From positions 620,001 to 684,000 of the forward strand of contig NZ_CP094466.1 in assembly GCF_023347255.1 (NCBI RefSeq): a stretch of 64,000 nucleotides of DNA, written 5' to 3'. A model generated the notes under the pieces. That model saw only the letters and a program-made list of their open reading frames with translations, did not search any database and was not told the origin of the DNA. The position numbers and the translations under genes are program-made. Positions 1-10,721 of this stretch are shown here, in pieces; position 1 is the stretch's first letter, and every line of letters starts with the position of its first letter. Source of the stretch: Faecalibacterium sp. I4-3-84. GTDB taxonomy: Bacteria > Bacillota > Clostridia > Oscillospirales > Ruminococcaceae.

Positions 1-3000
1 TCATCTACATCATCACAGGCACGGACAGGCGATTTGGAAGTCATGATCTGAGAAATGAACTTCTGCTTATTTTCCAGAATCTGCCACATATACGAATCAA
101 ACGTATTTTCAGTGACATAACGATAGATTTTTACCTGCTTATTCCGGTTTCCCTGCCGAAGAATACGCCCCTCCTGCTGTTCCAGATCAGACGGCTTCCA
201 CGGGCAATCCAGATGATGCAGGGCAATCAGCCGATCCTGAATATTGGTTCCTGCGCCAAGTTTCGGCGTAGACCCCATCAGAATACGCACCTGTCCGGCG
301 CGCACCTTTGCAAACAGGTCTGCCTTTTTCGTTTCTGTGTTGTACTCGTGGATGAACGCCACCTCTTCACGGGGAACACCTCTCGCCACCAGCTTCTCCC
401 GCACATCATCGTAGACGTTGAATGTGCCATCGGCTTTTGGTGTCGATAAATCGCAGAAGATCAACTGTGTTCCTCTATCTGCCGCAGATTCTTCCCAGAC
501 CTTGAACGCATTGTCCACACAGCGATTCACCTTACTCTCCGGCTCGTCCGGCAGCATCTCGTTCATAAGACGCTGGTCGAGTGCCAGTTTTCTGCCATCG
601 TTGGTGATCTTGAGCATATTATCGAACTTCGGATTCACGCTGCCGTTGCGTACAGCCTCGGCACGGTCTGCAAAGGAACTGACCATTTCTTCCTGCGTTT
701 CGCTCGGTTTCAGCACTTCGTTAATGTACTCTGCTTGCGGCACAGGCAGGTTCAGCATATCTGCTGTCTGTACATCTGCGGATTCCTTGAACAGAGAAAT
801 CAGCTCCGGCAGATTAAAGAACCTGGCAAAACGTGTTTTGGCACGGTAGCCGGTTCCTTCCGGGGAAAGCTCAATTGCCGTGACGGTTTCACCAAAGGAT
901 GCCGCCCAATCATCGAAGTGGCTCAATCCCATCTTCTGCAGGGTGTCATACTGGAGATAACGCATAATGGTGTACAGCTCCACCATCGAGTTGCTGACCG
1001 GGGTTCCGGTTGCAAAGGTCACGCCCTTGCCGCCTGTCAGTTCGTCCAGATACTGACACTTTGCAAACATATCGCTGGATTTCTGTGCATCGGTCTGTGC
1101 AATACCTGCGATATTCCGCATTTTTGTGTAGAGGAACATATTTTTATAGAAATGTGACTCGTCCACAAACAGACGGTCAACACCCAGTTCCTCAAATGTA
1201 ACTACATCATCCTTTCTCGTCTGGTCGTTCAGCTTTTGCAGCTTTGCTTCCAGCATTTTCTTTGTTTTTTCCATCTGCTTGACCGTAAAACTGCGACTAT
1301 CCTCACTCCGGGCATCGGCCAGAGCCAGCGTAATATCGTCGATCTGACGCTCTACAATGGCTTTCTGCCGTTCCGGGGAAAGCGGCACACGCTCAAACTG
1401 CGAATGACCGATCACGATGGCATCGTAATCGCCGGTTGCGATACGGGAGCAGAACTGCTTTCGATTGCTGGGTTCAAAATCCTTCTTCGTTGCCACCAAC
1501 ACATTCGCATTGGGATAGAGCCGCAGGAAATCTGCGCCCCACTGCTCTGTGAGGTGGTTCGGCACCACATAGAGGTTTTTCTGCGACAGGCCCAGTCTGC
1601 GGCTCTCCATGCCGGCAGCAATCATCTGGAAGGTCTTGCCTGCGCCCACGCAATGCGCCAGCAGCGTATTGTTGCCGTACAGAATGTGCGCTACCGCATT
1701 TTTCTGGTGCGGCATCAGAGAGATTTCCGGGGTCATGCCCTCGAAGCGGATGTGACTGCCATCGTACTCACGGGGCCGAATCGCATTGAAAATCCGATTA
1801 TAGGTCGCACACAAATCCTCACGGCGATCTAAATCTTTGAAAATCCACTGCTTAAACGCTTCCCGAATGGATTCCTGCGCTTGCTGTGCAAGCATGGTTT
1901 CCTGCTTATTCAGCACACGATGGTCGCCATCCGCATCGTGAATCGTATCGTAGATTTTGGTATCGCGGAGATTCAGCGCATCTTCCAGCAGCTTATAGCC
2001 GTTGACGCGCAGGGTTCCGTAAGTGTTGGTGACAAGCGGATTGCCGCGATCCAGCGACTTGCCCGAAATGTTCCATGCACCAGAAATTTCGGAATAGGTT
2101 GCCTTAATGTCAATCCCGGCATAGTAGTTCGGTGTTTTGAACACTTCTTTCATAAACTGCGTGATGTACTCCGGCTTTACCCAGTTTGCACCAAGCCGCA
2201 CTTCAATTTCCGAAGCATCCAAATCCTTGGGCTGTACCCGTTTCAGGTAATCCACATTGATTTGATATTCAGCATGGTTTGCCACAAAGGTTTCTGCTGT
2301 GGCCAGTTTTTCACGAACATTGCCGGACAGGTATTCATCCGAGGTTTCCCACTGCTGTGTCACAGGGTTTCGGAAAATCGCACCTGCCAGTTCATCCGTG
2401 ATCTCCTGTTCCGGTTTACCGCAGAGCTGCACCATAAACGGCACATCCACCTTTGCTTTTTCTCCAATGGAAAGTGCCAGGGCTTCGCTTGGCGTGTCCA
2501 CTGAGGTAACAGGCTCCGGCTTACGGATGGTACGTTTGGTAAAAATATCGGCCAGCCGTTTGAGATTCTTCTCCTCGTCCAGAATTTCCAGTGATGCCAG
2601 CAGACAATAGCTGCTGTCCTGTCGGAATGCCCGCTTGTTGGCCGTGCTGTTGATAAGGCCATACTGCGCCTTAAATGCAGTGTACTGCTGTTTCAGTTCA
2701 TTCTGTAAAAGCTGTACTTCCGCATCCGAACCATCATGCAGCTGACAATCCAACAGCTTCCGGGTGGTTTCCCGCAGAGCGATCATGCCCAGCACCCGCT
2801 CTGCAGTTACGGCAGGCAGTTCTACCTTGTTCATAAAGGAGTTTTCACGGTAGTAAATCTGCCCATCCACGTTCGTGAAGCTGAAATTCTTCACGCTGGG
2901 GTCTGCTGGAATAGGTTCTTCCTGCACTTCCAGCTCATCATCGGAGATTTCCGGCTCCGTGATGGTAGCCTGGATGTTGCCGACTGCCTCTTTTAACTGC

Positions 3001-6000
3001 TTAGCAAGGTCTGCTCCCTCGATGGGCTTGACCGTAATTTCCTGCTTACCGTACTGGGTGCTTTCGGTGGTGATCTCGCCCAGCACCATTTCAGGATGCT
3101 GCGCAAAATACTGGTTGATGGAATATCCCTCCGACGTTTCACCGAGATCCACCCAGTCAGCCCGTTCCACCGCTGCACGGTCACGCTTCTGCAGGAACAG
3201 AATGTCAGCCACCACGCCCGTGTTGGCATTGCGCTGGAACGCATTGTTCGGCAGACGAATCGCGCCTACCAGATCGGCACGGTTGGCAAGGTACTCACGG
3301 ACAGAGGAATCCTTCTTATCCATCGTACCGCTGGACGTTACCACTGCTACCACACCGCCCGGACGCACAAGGTCAAGGCTCTTGGCGATAAAATAATCGT
3401 GGATGAGGAAATTGTGGCGATCATACCGCTTGTCCGGTACTTTGTAATTGCCGAACGGTACGTTGCCCACAACACAGTCAAAAAAGCTGTCCGGGAACTG
3501 CATCGTTTCAAAGCCCTGCACCGCAATCTTGTTTTTCTGGTACAACTGCTGTGCAATGCGGCCTGAAATGCTGTCCAGCTCCACACCGTACATCCGAATC
3601 TTTTCCATGCTGACCGGCACCAGACCCATGAAATTGCCGACACCGCAGGACGGTTCCAGCACATTGCCTTTGGACAATCCCATATTGCCCAGAGCTTCAT
3701 ACATTGCCTTGATGACCGTAGGGGAAGTGTAAAACGCATTCAGGGTACTGGCGCGGGCTTCCTTATACTCATCTGCCGTGAGCAGGGACTGCAGTTCGGC
3801 ATACTCTTTCAACCATTCCGCGTTGTTTTCATCGAACGCCTGCGGAATGCCGCCCCAGCCCACATACCGAGAAAGGATTTCCTGTTCCTCCGCTGTGGCC
3901 TGCCGCTGCTCTGCATCCAGCGTTTGCAGCACCCGAATGGCTTCCACATTGGCTTTATACTTTGTTTTCGGCCCTCCTGCGCCGAGATCATCGTCCGTAA
4001 TACGGAAGTTCATAGGTTCCTGTTTGGGCTGTACAGGCTGTTCTGTTTCTGCTTCACTGTCCAGTGGAAGGTTGTGCTGCCGCCTTGCATGGTTGACCTC
4101 TGCCGGGGTCATAGGTTGCTTGGTCAGTGGTTCAAGGACTTCCTCTGCCGCCGCACGGCTGATGGCATCCGTTCTGTTCTGCACATCTGCGATCAGCTGC
4201 ATCTGTTCCGGCGGAAAGTCAGGGTTAAGCAGTTCTTCCAACTCGCCACCCGATTCTGCCACCGAATAGATCACATCCATCTGCTCCGGGGAAAAATCTT
4301 CGTAGGCTACACCTGCATTGTGCAGAGCCGTAAAGACCGTAATTTCCACCGCTTCTTCCATCGGCACATCAGCCTGTTCGTACAAATGCCGAATGTACTC
4401 CAGCGGTTCCGTTCGGAAGATTGGATACCGGGCTTCTTTCGCAAGGGTCATGTCCTGCAAACTGACCGTTCCCTGCTCAAAGTTGACCGAATCCACACGG
4501 AACTCTCTATCGTCCAGTTCAACGATGGTATTGACTGGCAGATATTCCTCTCTGCGGAAATACTTTGTCTGCGCATGGGTTCCATCTTCCTGCTGGCCGG
4601 ACAGATAGATACTCTCCCCCTGTTTCCAGAGCTTCATTGCCTGCGAAACCCACTGTTCACGCGGAAAACCAGATACCTTAACCTTGCCGAGTGCGGTTTC
4701 CTTTTCCAACAGCTTGCTGCTAAGAAGTTCTGAAACGCGCTTTGCATCCTCGCCGTAGAACTCAAAGTTTCCGTACTGCTCATAGCCGACCAGAGCATCC
4801 GGGTAGCGCTCTTTCAGAGTGTTATACTCGTTGGCAGCATCCAGTGGCAGGGGCTGCAGCGTCTGCTCCGAAGACTTTTCATCTGCAATGGACACATCTT
4901 TTGGGGGTTCCTCAACCGCTGCGGCGGTTGACTGCTCTTTCGCTTGCGGCTCCTGCTCCATGAAGTCAAACATGGACATCTGTCCCTGTTCAGGAACCGC
5001 AATCTCAACAGCCCTCTTCTTTTCCGGGAAAATCGTGTACGTTCCCTCGACATATTGGTGCAGGATAGAGAGGGATTCTGCCTTACGCTCATATTCTCCC
5101 GAATCCAGCGGCACGGACAGCAGTGCATTGTCCATCTGCTCCAGCAGTTCCACCGCCTGTTCAGGGGCTTCCAGCTTTTCAACGAGAGCCTTTCGTCCTT
5201 CTTCATGGTAAAGGTCTTGCGGATAAGGCCGCTCCACGTCGTTCGGCAGATGGTGATAGAATCCCATCACCCGCATTGCCATCCGCTCGCGCTCATAAGC
5301 AGGCATCCGGGAGTAGTCTGCCGGCTTCAAATACTCACTGTCACGGATAAGCTGGTCGATTCGGCCTGCGGCCTGATTCCAGTTCAGATGAACGCTTGCA
5401 TCCGGGTTCCCGTATGAGCCACGCTCCAAAGAAATGCCCCTGCCATCGTGATCTTCGTGAGAATCGTCTGCCCCGCAGAGTGCATGGCTGCTGCCGCCGA
5501 TCCCGTAATGCTCTTTCAGGAAGTCAGCCCGTTCTTTTTTGTCCTCATGATTCAGAAAGAACGAATAGATTGCCAGCCGACTATCCGAGTAATTGCTTCC
5601 CCGCGTGAAATATCCATTGATTTCATCTTCCGTGATGAATCGTTTGTACTCATTCCAGTGAAAGCCATCCCGCGCCGAGTAGTTTTGATAAGGCTTTGCA
5701 AACTGCTGAAACAGAGCTGCCACTTTATCCGGCTTATAAAAGTGCATCCGCATCAGATCTTTATCTTCGGCATAGGCTTCCCCCAGCGCAGACAATCTCT
5801 CGTTGAGGTCAGTCAGAAAATCTGTATCATCCAGCAAGCCTGCCAGCCTGTCCGTCAGTTCCGGGAAACCGCCCCGGAAGATTTCTGTATCCTGAAACAC
5901 TGCTTCAGCAACACCGTCTGCCAAATCACGTTCCATATAAGCCAACGTCTGCGCGTGTTCCTGTAAGGCGTTCTGCCGTGCAGCATCCAGAACCGCCTGC

Positions 6001-7661
6001 GGCGCATACTCGCCCTGCCGGAGCAGTTCATGGATACGATTGCTGATATCCTCCCACGAAAGAAACGCATTGACAACCGTGCCGCCCTTGGCCGTGCTGC
6101 CTGCTGCAATACGCAGCCCTAAATCATCGAACCAGACCGCATACTTTGCACCACCAATTTCAAAGCCTTTGCCGCCCGTACCATATTCGTTTTTCACGAA
6201 CTCCGTGTATTCTTCCGGGGTTTTCTCGACCATAAAATTGTAGATCAGGCGCAGCTGGCCTTTGCTGCGGTTGCTGCCCGTGCGCAGGATTTCATCGACT
6301 ACTTCGGAATCAAGTGCAATTTCATCCGCATACCGCGCTTGGATTGGTGCTTCAATGGCGCGGATCTGCTGTTCCACGGTCGGCAAATCAGGAAAAGAAA
6401 AAGCAGAGGCAATTTCTTCCTCTGCTTCGCTCAAATCCTGTTCTGTTGTCGGTTCGGTTAATTGTATACCAATTCCTTCAAGACGATTTCTTCTGCCATC
6501 GCCGTCAGGCTGTTCTGATGTGCCGCCCATGCCAGCGGGTCTTTCTCCTTGTTCGGTGCCGGAAACTTCTCGTTCAGACTGTCCAGCAGGGTTTCCACCC
6601 GACTCTCCGCTGCTTCCTCGATCTGCGCCAGATGCTGGTTCAGCCTGCCGCTCATCAGCATACTCTGATACCAGTTCCTTCGGTTCTCTTTCAGGTACGT
6701 CCTGCGCAGCATCCCGTACTTCCCGATAATCTGCGGCTCGTCCTTCACGGCCAGATTCGGGAACAGATAATCTCCCTTGCGGTAATACGTCAACTCCATT
6801 TTCTTGTCCTCCTTTGGTCGTGGTATCTTCGGTTTCACGCTTTAACGCGTTAAAGTCCGTATTTGTATTATACAAGCTATCAACGGATTTTTCAAGCTGC
6901 TGCGTGATTTCTTTTTTGTAAATTTTCCGCATCTCTCGGCCAATGTCAAAAAGAACCGCTTCGCACTGTTCGGAAACCGCGTTGCCAAGGAACGACAGCA
7001 CAGGCAGCTTGTTGAAATCCACGATGCGGATAAAGTCATCATCGTCCAGTACATCCAAAGGCTCCTGCCCGCAGCGGCGGGAAAGCGTATAGAAGATACT
7101 GTTGGTCATCAGTTCCCGGAAACGGACACGGATGTTATCTTCGTCCAGTTCCTCCAGAAAAGTGTCTTTCACCTCATAGGCCAGACCGTCCATCGCTTCA
7201 TCCAGATTGTCGGCAGTCAACTGCTGTGCCAGTTCCAGCAGGGCAGTATTCATGCTGTCTGTCTGCGACAGGCCGTAGGTATCTGCCAGATGGTCTAAGA
7301 TAGCCTGCTCATGCTCGTGGCTGTCCAGATTCCATAAGAGCGGTGTTCTGCCGCCGCGCACCAGATGGGTGTCAGCAATATCGAACACATACCGCAGTTT
7401 GGTACGCGGTCCGGTATCATCCAGAAGCGCGATGCCTTTTGCGCCACGGTTGACCCATCGGCTCATTTTCTGATTCCAGAGTTCCAGTTCTGCGCAGGCG
7501 GTTGCATCAGGTCGCTGCGCGTGGATCAGGAGCGCATCGGTAAACGAATAGCGGTACAGCCGCGCCGCCACATCCAGATAACTCATCCAGTCCTGTGGCG
7601 AGTTACTGACATACCGGGCGTTCTGCTGCGCCAATTCTCGAATATCGTTAATCTGTGGCAA
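1..7661 (-). CDS. ICE-encoded SNF2-type helicase / N6-adenine DNA methylase giant protein (3' end cut by window)
   Basis: A very large conjugative-element protein, probably acting on transferred DNA in the cytoplasm. The start is TTG at 7661, eight bases after AAAGGAGG and 15 bp past the topB stop. About 2,553 codons are open to the window edge; the family usually runs some hundreds of residues further. Order seen: an N-terminal ArdC-like region ([18 protein letters not shown] at about 40, [12 protein letters not shown]); a Gly/Glu/Arg-rich linker (residues about 260-400) that overlaps tnpV in another frame; a methyltransferase domain with SCGVGNFMG (about 1335) and NVPFG (about 1399, in place of NPPF/Y); then a superfamily 2 helicase with AHCVGAGKT (about 2003), DESH (about 2167) and [11 protein letters not shown] (about 2500). 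Family role is known only as ICE-associated restriction evasion or DNA processing; the exact activity is inferred. I translated this frame by eye, and the motifs appear in the expected order. Confidence 0.9.
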   Translation of the reverse strand, partial: MPQINDIRELAQQNARYVSNSPQDWMSYLDVAARLYRYSFTDALLIHAQRPDATACAELELWNQKMSRWVNRGAKGIALLDDTGPRTKLRYVFDIADTHLVRGGRTPLLWNLDSHEHEQAILDHLADTYGLSQTDSMNTALLELAQQLTADNLDEAMDGLAYEVKDTFLEELDEDNIRVRFRELMTNSIFYTLSRRCGQEPLDVLDDDDFIRIVDFNKLPVLSFLGNAVSEQCEAVLFDIGREMRKIYKKEITQQLEKSVDSLYNTNTDFNALKRETEDTTTKGGQENGVDVLPQGRLSVPESGREGRAADYREVRDAAQDVPEREPKELVSEYADERQAEPASGADRGSSGESGGNPAGQSEREVSGTEQGERPAGMGGTSEQPDGDGRRNRLEGIGIQLTEPTTEQDLSEAEEEIASAFSFPDLPTVEQQIRAIEAPIQARYADEIALDSEVVDEILRTGSNRSKGQLRLIYNFMVEKTPEEYTEFVKNEYGTGGKGFEIGGAKYAVWFDDLGLRIAAGSTAKGGTVVNAFLSWEDISNRIHELLRQGEYAPQAVLDAARQNALQEHAQTLAYMERDLADGVAEAVFQDTEIFRGGFPELTDRLAGLLDDTDFLTDLNERLSALGEAYAEDKDLMRMHFYKPDKVAALFQQFAKPYQNYSARDGFHWNEYKRFITEDEINGYFTRGSNYSDSRLAIYSFFLNHEDKKERADFLKEHYGIGGSSHALCGADDSHEDHDGRGISLERGSYGNPDASVHLNWNQAAGRIDQLIRDSEYLKPADYSRMPAYERERMAMRVMGFYHHLPNDVERPYPQDLYHEEGRKALVEKLEAPEQAVELLEQMDNALLSVPLDSGEYERKAESLSILHQYVEGTYTIFPEKKRAVEIAVPEQGQMSMFDFMEQEPQAKEQSTAAAVEEPPKDVSIADEKSSEQTLQPLPLDAANEYNTLKERYPDALVGYEQYGNFEFYGEDAKRVSELLSSKLLEKETALGKVKVSGFPREQWVSQAMKLWKQGESIYLSGQQEDGTHAQTKYFRREEYLPVNTIVELDDREFRVDSVNFEQGTVSLQDMTLAKEARYPIFRTEPLEYIRHLYEQADVPMEEAVEITVFTALHNAGVAYEDFSPEQMDVIYSVAESGGELEELLNPDFPPEQMQLIADVQNRTDAISRAAAEEVLEPLTKQPMTPAEVNHARRQHNLPLDSEAETEQPVQPKQEPMNFRITDDDLGAGGPKTKYKANVEAIRVLQTLDAEQRQATAEEQEILSRYVGWGGIPQAFDENNAEWLKEYAELQSLLTADEYKEARASTLNAFYTSPTVIKAMYEALGNMGLSKGNVLEPSCGVGNFMGLVPVSMEKIRMYGVELDSISGRIAQQLYQKNKIAVQGFETMQFPDSFFDCVVGNVPFGNYKVPDKRYDRHNFLIHDYFIAKSLDLVRPGGVVAVVTSSGTMDKKDSSVREYLANRADLVGAIRLPNNAFQRNANTGVVADILFLQKRDRAAVERADWVDLGETSEGYSINQYFAQHPEMVLGEITTESTQYGKQEITVKPIEGADLAKQLKEAVGNIQATITEPEISDDELEVQEEPIPADPSVKNFSFTNVDGQIYYRENSFMNKVELPAVTAERVLGMIALRETTRKLLDCQLHDGSDAEVQLLQNELKQQYTAFKAQYGLINSTANKRAFRQDSSYCLLASLEILDEEKNLKRLADIFTKRTIRKPEPVTSVDTPSEALALSIGEKAKVDVPFMVQLCGKPEQEITDELAGAIFRNPVTQQWETSDEYLSGNVREKLATAETFVANHAEYQINVDYLKRVQPKDLDASEIEVRLGANWVKPEYITQFMKEVFKTPNYYAGIDIKATYSEISGAWNISGKSLDRGNPLVTNTYGTLRVNGYKLLEDALNLRDTKIYDTIHDADGDHRVLNKQETMLAQQAQESIREAFKQWIFKDLDRREDLCATYNRIFNAIRPREYDGSHIRFEGMTPEISLMPHQKNAVAHILYGNNTLLAHCVGAGKTFQMIAAGMESRRLGLSQKNLYVVPNHLTEQWGADFLRLYPNANVLVATKKDFEPSNRKQFCSRIATGDYDAIVIGHSQFERVPLSPERQKAIVERQIDDITLALADARSEDSRSFTVKQMEKTKKMLEAKLQKLNDQTRKDDVVTFEELGVDRLFVDESHFYKNMFLYTKMRNIAGIAQTDAQKSSDMFAKCQYLDELTGGKGVTFATGTPVSNSMVELYTIMRYLQYDTLQKMGLSHFDDWAASFGETVTAIELSPEGTGYRAKTRFARFFNLPELISLFKESADVQTADMLNLPVPQAEYINEVLKPSETQEEMVSSFADRAEAVRNGSVNPKFDNMLKITNDGRKLALDQRLMNEMLPDEPESKVNRCVDNAFKVWEESAADRGTQLIFCDLSTPKADGTFNVYDDVREKLVARGVPREEVAFIHEYNTETKKADLFAKVRAGQVRILMGSTPKLGAGTNIQDRLIALHHLDCPWKPSDLEQQEGRILRQGNRNKQVKIYRYVTENTFDSYMWQILENKQKFISQIMTSKSPVRACDDVD
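6458..6799 (-). CDS. tnpV: TnpV family transposon-encoded protein, nested out of frame in the giant helicase gene
   Basis: 113 residues from ATG at 6799, preceded by AAAGGAGG (6809-6816) at 9 nt spacing; an upstream in-frame start at 6838 is less likely. The sequence fits the TnpV family known from Tn4451-like and clostridial conjugative elements: GDYLFPNL near the start, [24 protein letters not shown], a central acidic helix and the typical end [10 protein letters not shown]...[11 protein letters not shown]. Function of TnpV is unknown. It lies completely inside the helicase/methylase gene on the same strand in a different frame, over that protein's low-complexity linker. The helicase frame stays open across the whole overlap, so both products can be made. 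The strong internal SD argues that this is a real gene and not a shadow ORF. Confidence 0.8.
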   Translation of the reverse strand: MELTYYRKGDYLFPNLAVKDEPQIIGKYGMLRRTYLKENRRNWYQSMLMSGRLNQHLAQIEEAAESRVETLLDSLNEKFPAPNKEKDPLAWAAHQNSLTAMAEEIVLKELVYN

Positions 7662-7675
7662 GGGTCAAACCTCCT

Positions 7676-9724
7676 TTACGTTTTCATTTTCATCGGTGTT
7701 TTGGGAAATTCCAGACTGTACTGTGCGCGGCCCTCTTCGACGCGCATCACAAGGTCAGCGGCGAATGTCTTATCTTTTTTCGCGGAATAAAAGTCTTTTA
7801 CATGGGTGCGGCCTTTCTTCAAAAGGTCTACCGCCATCTTCTTGTCCAGCGTTTTTCTCATGTTGGACAAGTATCTGCTTTCTTTCCAAAGGGCGAATTT
7901 GCAGCTGCGGTCTGCACAACAAAAGCTGAGCTTACTCTCATGTACAGGATTTCCGCAGACCGGGCAGCTTCCTACGCTTACCTTATTATGATGGGGAGCT
8001 GCCGCGACGGTAGGAATCTGCCGGAGGTCAGCCAGCATCTTGTCGATCAGTCCATGGATGCCCTGCATAAAATCATGGGGCTTGATCTCACCGCGCTCCA
8101 TCCGCAGCAGGTCATTTTCCCATTCGGCTGTCATGCTGGCAGATTTCAGGTAGTCCGGGATATTGTGAATCGCTGCCACACCGTCCTCCGTTGGAATCAT
8201 CTGCCTGCCCTTGCGCTGCACATAGCCGGAGGATACCAGCTTTTCCAAAATTGCGGCGCGCGTTGCAGGGGTTCCCAGGCCTTTCTTCTCCGTGTCCTTA
8301 TCAAATTCTTTGTTGCCTGCCGTTTCCATGGCCGACAACAGGGTATCTTCGGTGTAGACTTTCGGCGGCGAAGTAAAGCCCTGCTTTTTCTCTGCCCGTA
8401 CCACAGGAAGAACGGTTCCCTGCTCCAGCTTTTTCGGAAGCGGCACATCCTTGTTCTTCTCCGGCTCCACAAGCGGAACAGGTTTTGCAGTATAACCAGG
8501 CTGCAGAACATCCTTATATTTTGCCGTGAAGTTCCTGCCCTGGCAGCACACTGTTACCAGCACATCCTCATAGATGAACGGCGGCTGCACAGCCTGCACC
8601 AGTTTCCAGATGATAAGCGAAAGAATCTTCTGTTTGGTTTCGGACAACTTTTCCTTATTACACTTTGCGCCCTGCATCGTCGGCAGGATCGCGTGGTGGT
8701 CTGTGACTTTGCTGTTATTGATAACGCAGCTCACATCCACAGTCTGGCCATCCAGAGCCAGTACCAGAGATTCCACTGTCTTGCGCATATCCTCGGTCAC
8801 AAACTGGCTGTCCGTTCTGGGATATGTCACCAGCTTTTCTTCATACAGTTCCTGCAATGCCTGCAAGGTCTGGCTTGCAGGCAGACCATAATAGCGGTTT
8901 GCTTCTCGCTGCAAGGTCGTCAGGTCATACAGCTTCGGGGGCTTCTTTTCTACCCTCTTGCGTTCGATGCTGCCGACCACCGCGCACTGCCCATCACAAG
9001 CAACCTGCATAGCATCTGCGTCCTGCTCCTGCGCCATCTGTTCCGATACCGCTACGACACCTGCGCCGGACAGTTCCACTTTATAATAGGGTTCCTTTAC
9101 AAAGTTCTGGATTTTAGCCTGCCGTTCGGCCAGCATCGCCAGCGTCGGGGTCTGCACCCGGCCAATGGTCTGTTTTCTGCCGTACTTTTTCGTAAAAGCA
9201 CGGGTTCCGTTCATGCCGATCAGCCAGTCCGCTTTTGCCCTGCACTCGGACGCTGCAAACAGATTATCATACGCCGCACCATCTTTCAGGTTTTCAAAGC
9301 CCTGCTGGATAGCGGCATCCTCCATGCTGCTGATCCATAGCCGCTTGATGGGGAGGTTGCTTCCGGCAAGAGCATACACACGCCGGAAAATTGCTTCGCC
9401 CTCGCGCCCGGCGTCGCAGGCGTTCACCACATAATCGAATTTCTTGCTGCGGAGCAGTTTACGCAGGACATTGAACTGCGGCTTCTTGGTGCTATGCACC
9501 AGCAGTTTCCACTCGACAGGGAGAATCGGCAAATCCTCAAAACGCCAGCTTTCATAGCGTTCATCATAGTGTTCCGGGGCTGCATACTCTGCCAGATGCC
9601 CCAGACACCAGCTGACCACGCAATCCCCACCCTCCAGATACCCGTCCTCCTGCCGATATGCACCGATCACTTTTGCAATGGATTTCGATACACTCGGTTT
9701 TTCTGCAATCACCAGATATTTCAA
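7676..9724 (-). CDS. topB: DNA topoisomerase III (type IA), ICE copy
   Basis: 682 residues from TTG at 9724 with AAGGAG seven bases upstream. It cleaves and rejoins one DNA strand and is a regular partner of conjugation modules of this type. Visible: N-terminal TOPRIM domain (EKPSVSKSIA at 8-17, DAGREGEAIF at 104-113), active-site tyrosine in TYPRTDSQF (Tyr301), RVQTPTLAML at about 189-198, and a C-terminal Cys-rich zinc-finger-like part (CPVCGNPV...CCADRSC, about residues 590-615). Length is normal for Firmicutes ICE TopB. It is followed after 14 bp by the helicase/methylase gene and preceded by a terminator-like hairpin that separates it from the DUF4366 gene. Confidence 0.96.
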   Translation of the reverse strand: MKYLVIAEKPSVSKSIAKVIGAYRQEDGYLEGGDCVVSWCLGHLAEYAAPEHYDERYESWRFEDLPILPVEWKLLVHSTKKPQFNVLRKLLRSKKFDYVVNACDAGREGEAIFRRVYALAGSNLPIKRLWISSMEDAAIQQGFENLKDGAAYDNLFAASECRAKADWLIGMNGTRAFTKKYGRKQTIGRVQTPTLAMLAERQAKIQNFVKEPYYKVELSGAGVVAVSEQMAQEQDADAMQVACDGQCAVVGSIERKRVEKKPPKLYDLTTLQREANRYYGLPASQTLQALQELYEEKLVTYPRTDSQFVTEDMRKTVESLVLALDGQTVDVSCVINNSKVTDHHAILPTMQGAKCNKEKLSETKQKILSLIIWKLVQAVQPPFIYEDVLVTVCCQGRNFTAKYKDVLQPGYTAKPVPLVEPEKNKDVPLPKKLEQGTVLPVVRAEKKQGFTSPPKVYTEDTLLSAMETAGNKEFDKDTEKKGLGTPATRAAILEKLVSSGYVQRKGRQMIPTEDGVAAIHNIPDYLKSASMTAEWENDLLRMERGEIKPHDFMQGIHGLIDKMLADLRQIPTVAAAPHHNKVSVGSCPVCGNPVHESKLSFCCADRSCKFALWKESRYLSNMRKTLDKKMAVDLLKKGRTHVKDFYSAKKDKTFAADLVMRVEEGRAQYSLEFPKTPMKMKT

Positions 9725-9740
9725 CGCTTTCTCCTTTTTG

Positions 9741-9774
9741 AAAAAAGCAGGGATAGCCTTTCGACTACCCCTGC
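9741..9774 (-). terminator. Intrinsic terminator-like hairpin inside the conjugation operon
   Basis: On the minus strand a 10-bp stem (9747-9756 with 9765-9774, one G-U pair, 8-nt loop) is followed directly by six U. It sits between the DUF4366 gene and topB, which otherwise read as one operon. Transcription of topB and the helicase would therefore need readthrough or antitermination. Confidence 0.75.
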
Positions 9775-9794
9775 ATCCTTATGTTACGGTTTTC

Positions 9795-10454
9795 TTATGT
9801 GTCATTTTCGTTGTCCGGCTGATTATCTTCGTTCACAGTCGCAAGGCTCTGGTCGGTTTCCAGATTTTCACTCTGCGGCGTTTCTTCTTTCGGCTTCGGC
9901 TTATAAATGTAGAAGTAGAAGAAAGCACCTGCACCGCCCAGTGCCGCCACGAATACCAGCAGCAGAATCTTATTCATGCCACCGCTCGATTCCTCTTTCG
10001 GTTCTTCGATTTCCACATCCGGGGTAGGTTCGGGTTTGGTTTCGGGCAGAACTACCGCAGGCGTTTCTTCTTCCTGCTTGCCGTTCCGCTCTTCATCGTC
10101 CAGAAACTCCTGCAAATCGTACTCGTCGATCATCGAGAGCATATAGACGTTCTCACTGTTCCGCGCCCGGTCGATCACCAGAAAGAACGTGTTGCCTCCC
10201 TTGGTCTTTACTGTGAAGAACTCCTTGCTGGGGTCATCTACGATGTTGTCCTCCACCTCGCCGTTGCCTGCGATGGTGAACGGGATCTTTTCTTCCTCCG
10301 TTGGCTCGGCTTCCTCGACCACTTGCACAGGTTCCTCCGCCACCGCAGTGGTATCCACATAAGCAAAGACCGGTGTCGAAAAGCCCACTGCCATCAGCAG
10401 GGTCAGAATTGTGCTGGGGATAACAACTCCCAGCCGTTTAAGCATCTTTTTCAA
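9795..10454 (-). CDS. DUF4366 (CD1107-type) ICE membrane protein
   Basis: 219 residues. An N-terminal signal-like hydrophobic stretch (residues about 8-31, ending in STPVFA) is followed by an acidic region, a compact domain with TKGGNTFFLVIDR and MLSMIDEYDLQEFL, and a second membrane segment (about 160-182) with a Lys-rich cytoplasmic tail. This layout matches the CD1107 mobile-element family, which is found next to DUF4315 and NlpC/P60 proteins in clostridial conjugative elements. It is probably part of the cell-envelope side of the mating channel. The start overlaps the end of the upstream DUF4315 gene by 17 bp, so the two are probably translationally coupled. Confidence 0.85.
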   Translation of the reverse strand: MKKMLKRLGVVIPSTILTLLMAVGFSTPVFAYVDTTAVAEEPVQVVEEAEPTEEEKIPFTIAGNGEVEDNIVDDPSKEFFTVKTKGGNTFFLVIDRARNSENVYMLSMIDEYDLQEFLDDEERNGKQEEETPAVVLPETKPEPTPDVEIEEPKEESSGGMNKILLLVFVAALGGAGAFFYFYIYKPKPKEETPQSENLETDQSLATVNEDNQPDNENDT

Positions 10455-10710
10455 TCGCTTCCTCCGTTTCTGCTTCCTCCGAAGCGTTGTTTACAGCGGT
10501 CAGGAACGTCACGTTGCCCGCCTGAATGTTGTCCAGCAGAGCCAGCAGTTCGCGCCCGCCCATCTTGGTGCTGCGGATGGCACGAATGATCTCGCTGTCC
10601 TCTTCCTTTTTCTGTGCTGCCCGGATGGTTCTCAGCCGTTCTTCCAGTTCCGCGATCTGCTGTTCCGTCTTTTCGGCTTCATCCAGATATTTCTGTAATT
10701 TTTTGCCCAT
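10438..10710 (-). CDS. DUF4315 family ICE protein
   Basis: 90 residues with a good SD (AAAGGAGGG) before ATG. The first half is a predicted coiled coil (KYLDEAEKTEQQIAELEERL), followed by a short conserved block IRAIRSTKMGGRELLALLD and an acidic tail. DUF4315 proteins sit between the NlpC/P60 gene and the DUF4366 gene in clostridial conjugative elements, as here. Function unknown; the position suggests a small accessory of the mating apparatus. It starts 11 bp after the upstream stop and overlaps the downstream gene. Confidence 0.85.
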   Translation of the reverse strand: MGKKLQKYLDEAEKTEQQIAELEERLRTIRAAQKKEEDSEIIRAIRSTKMGGRELLALLDNIQAGNVTFLTAVNNASEEAETEEAIEKDA

Positions 10711-10721
10711 CGGCCCTCCTT

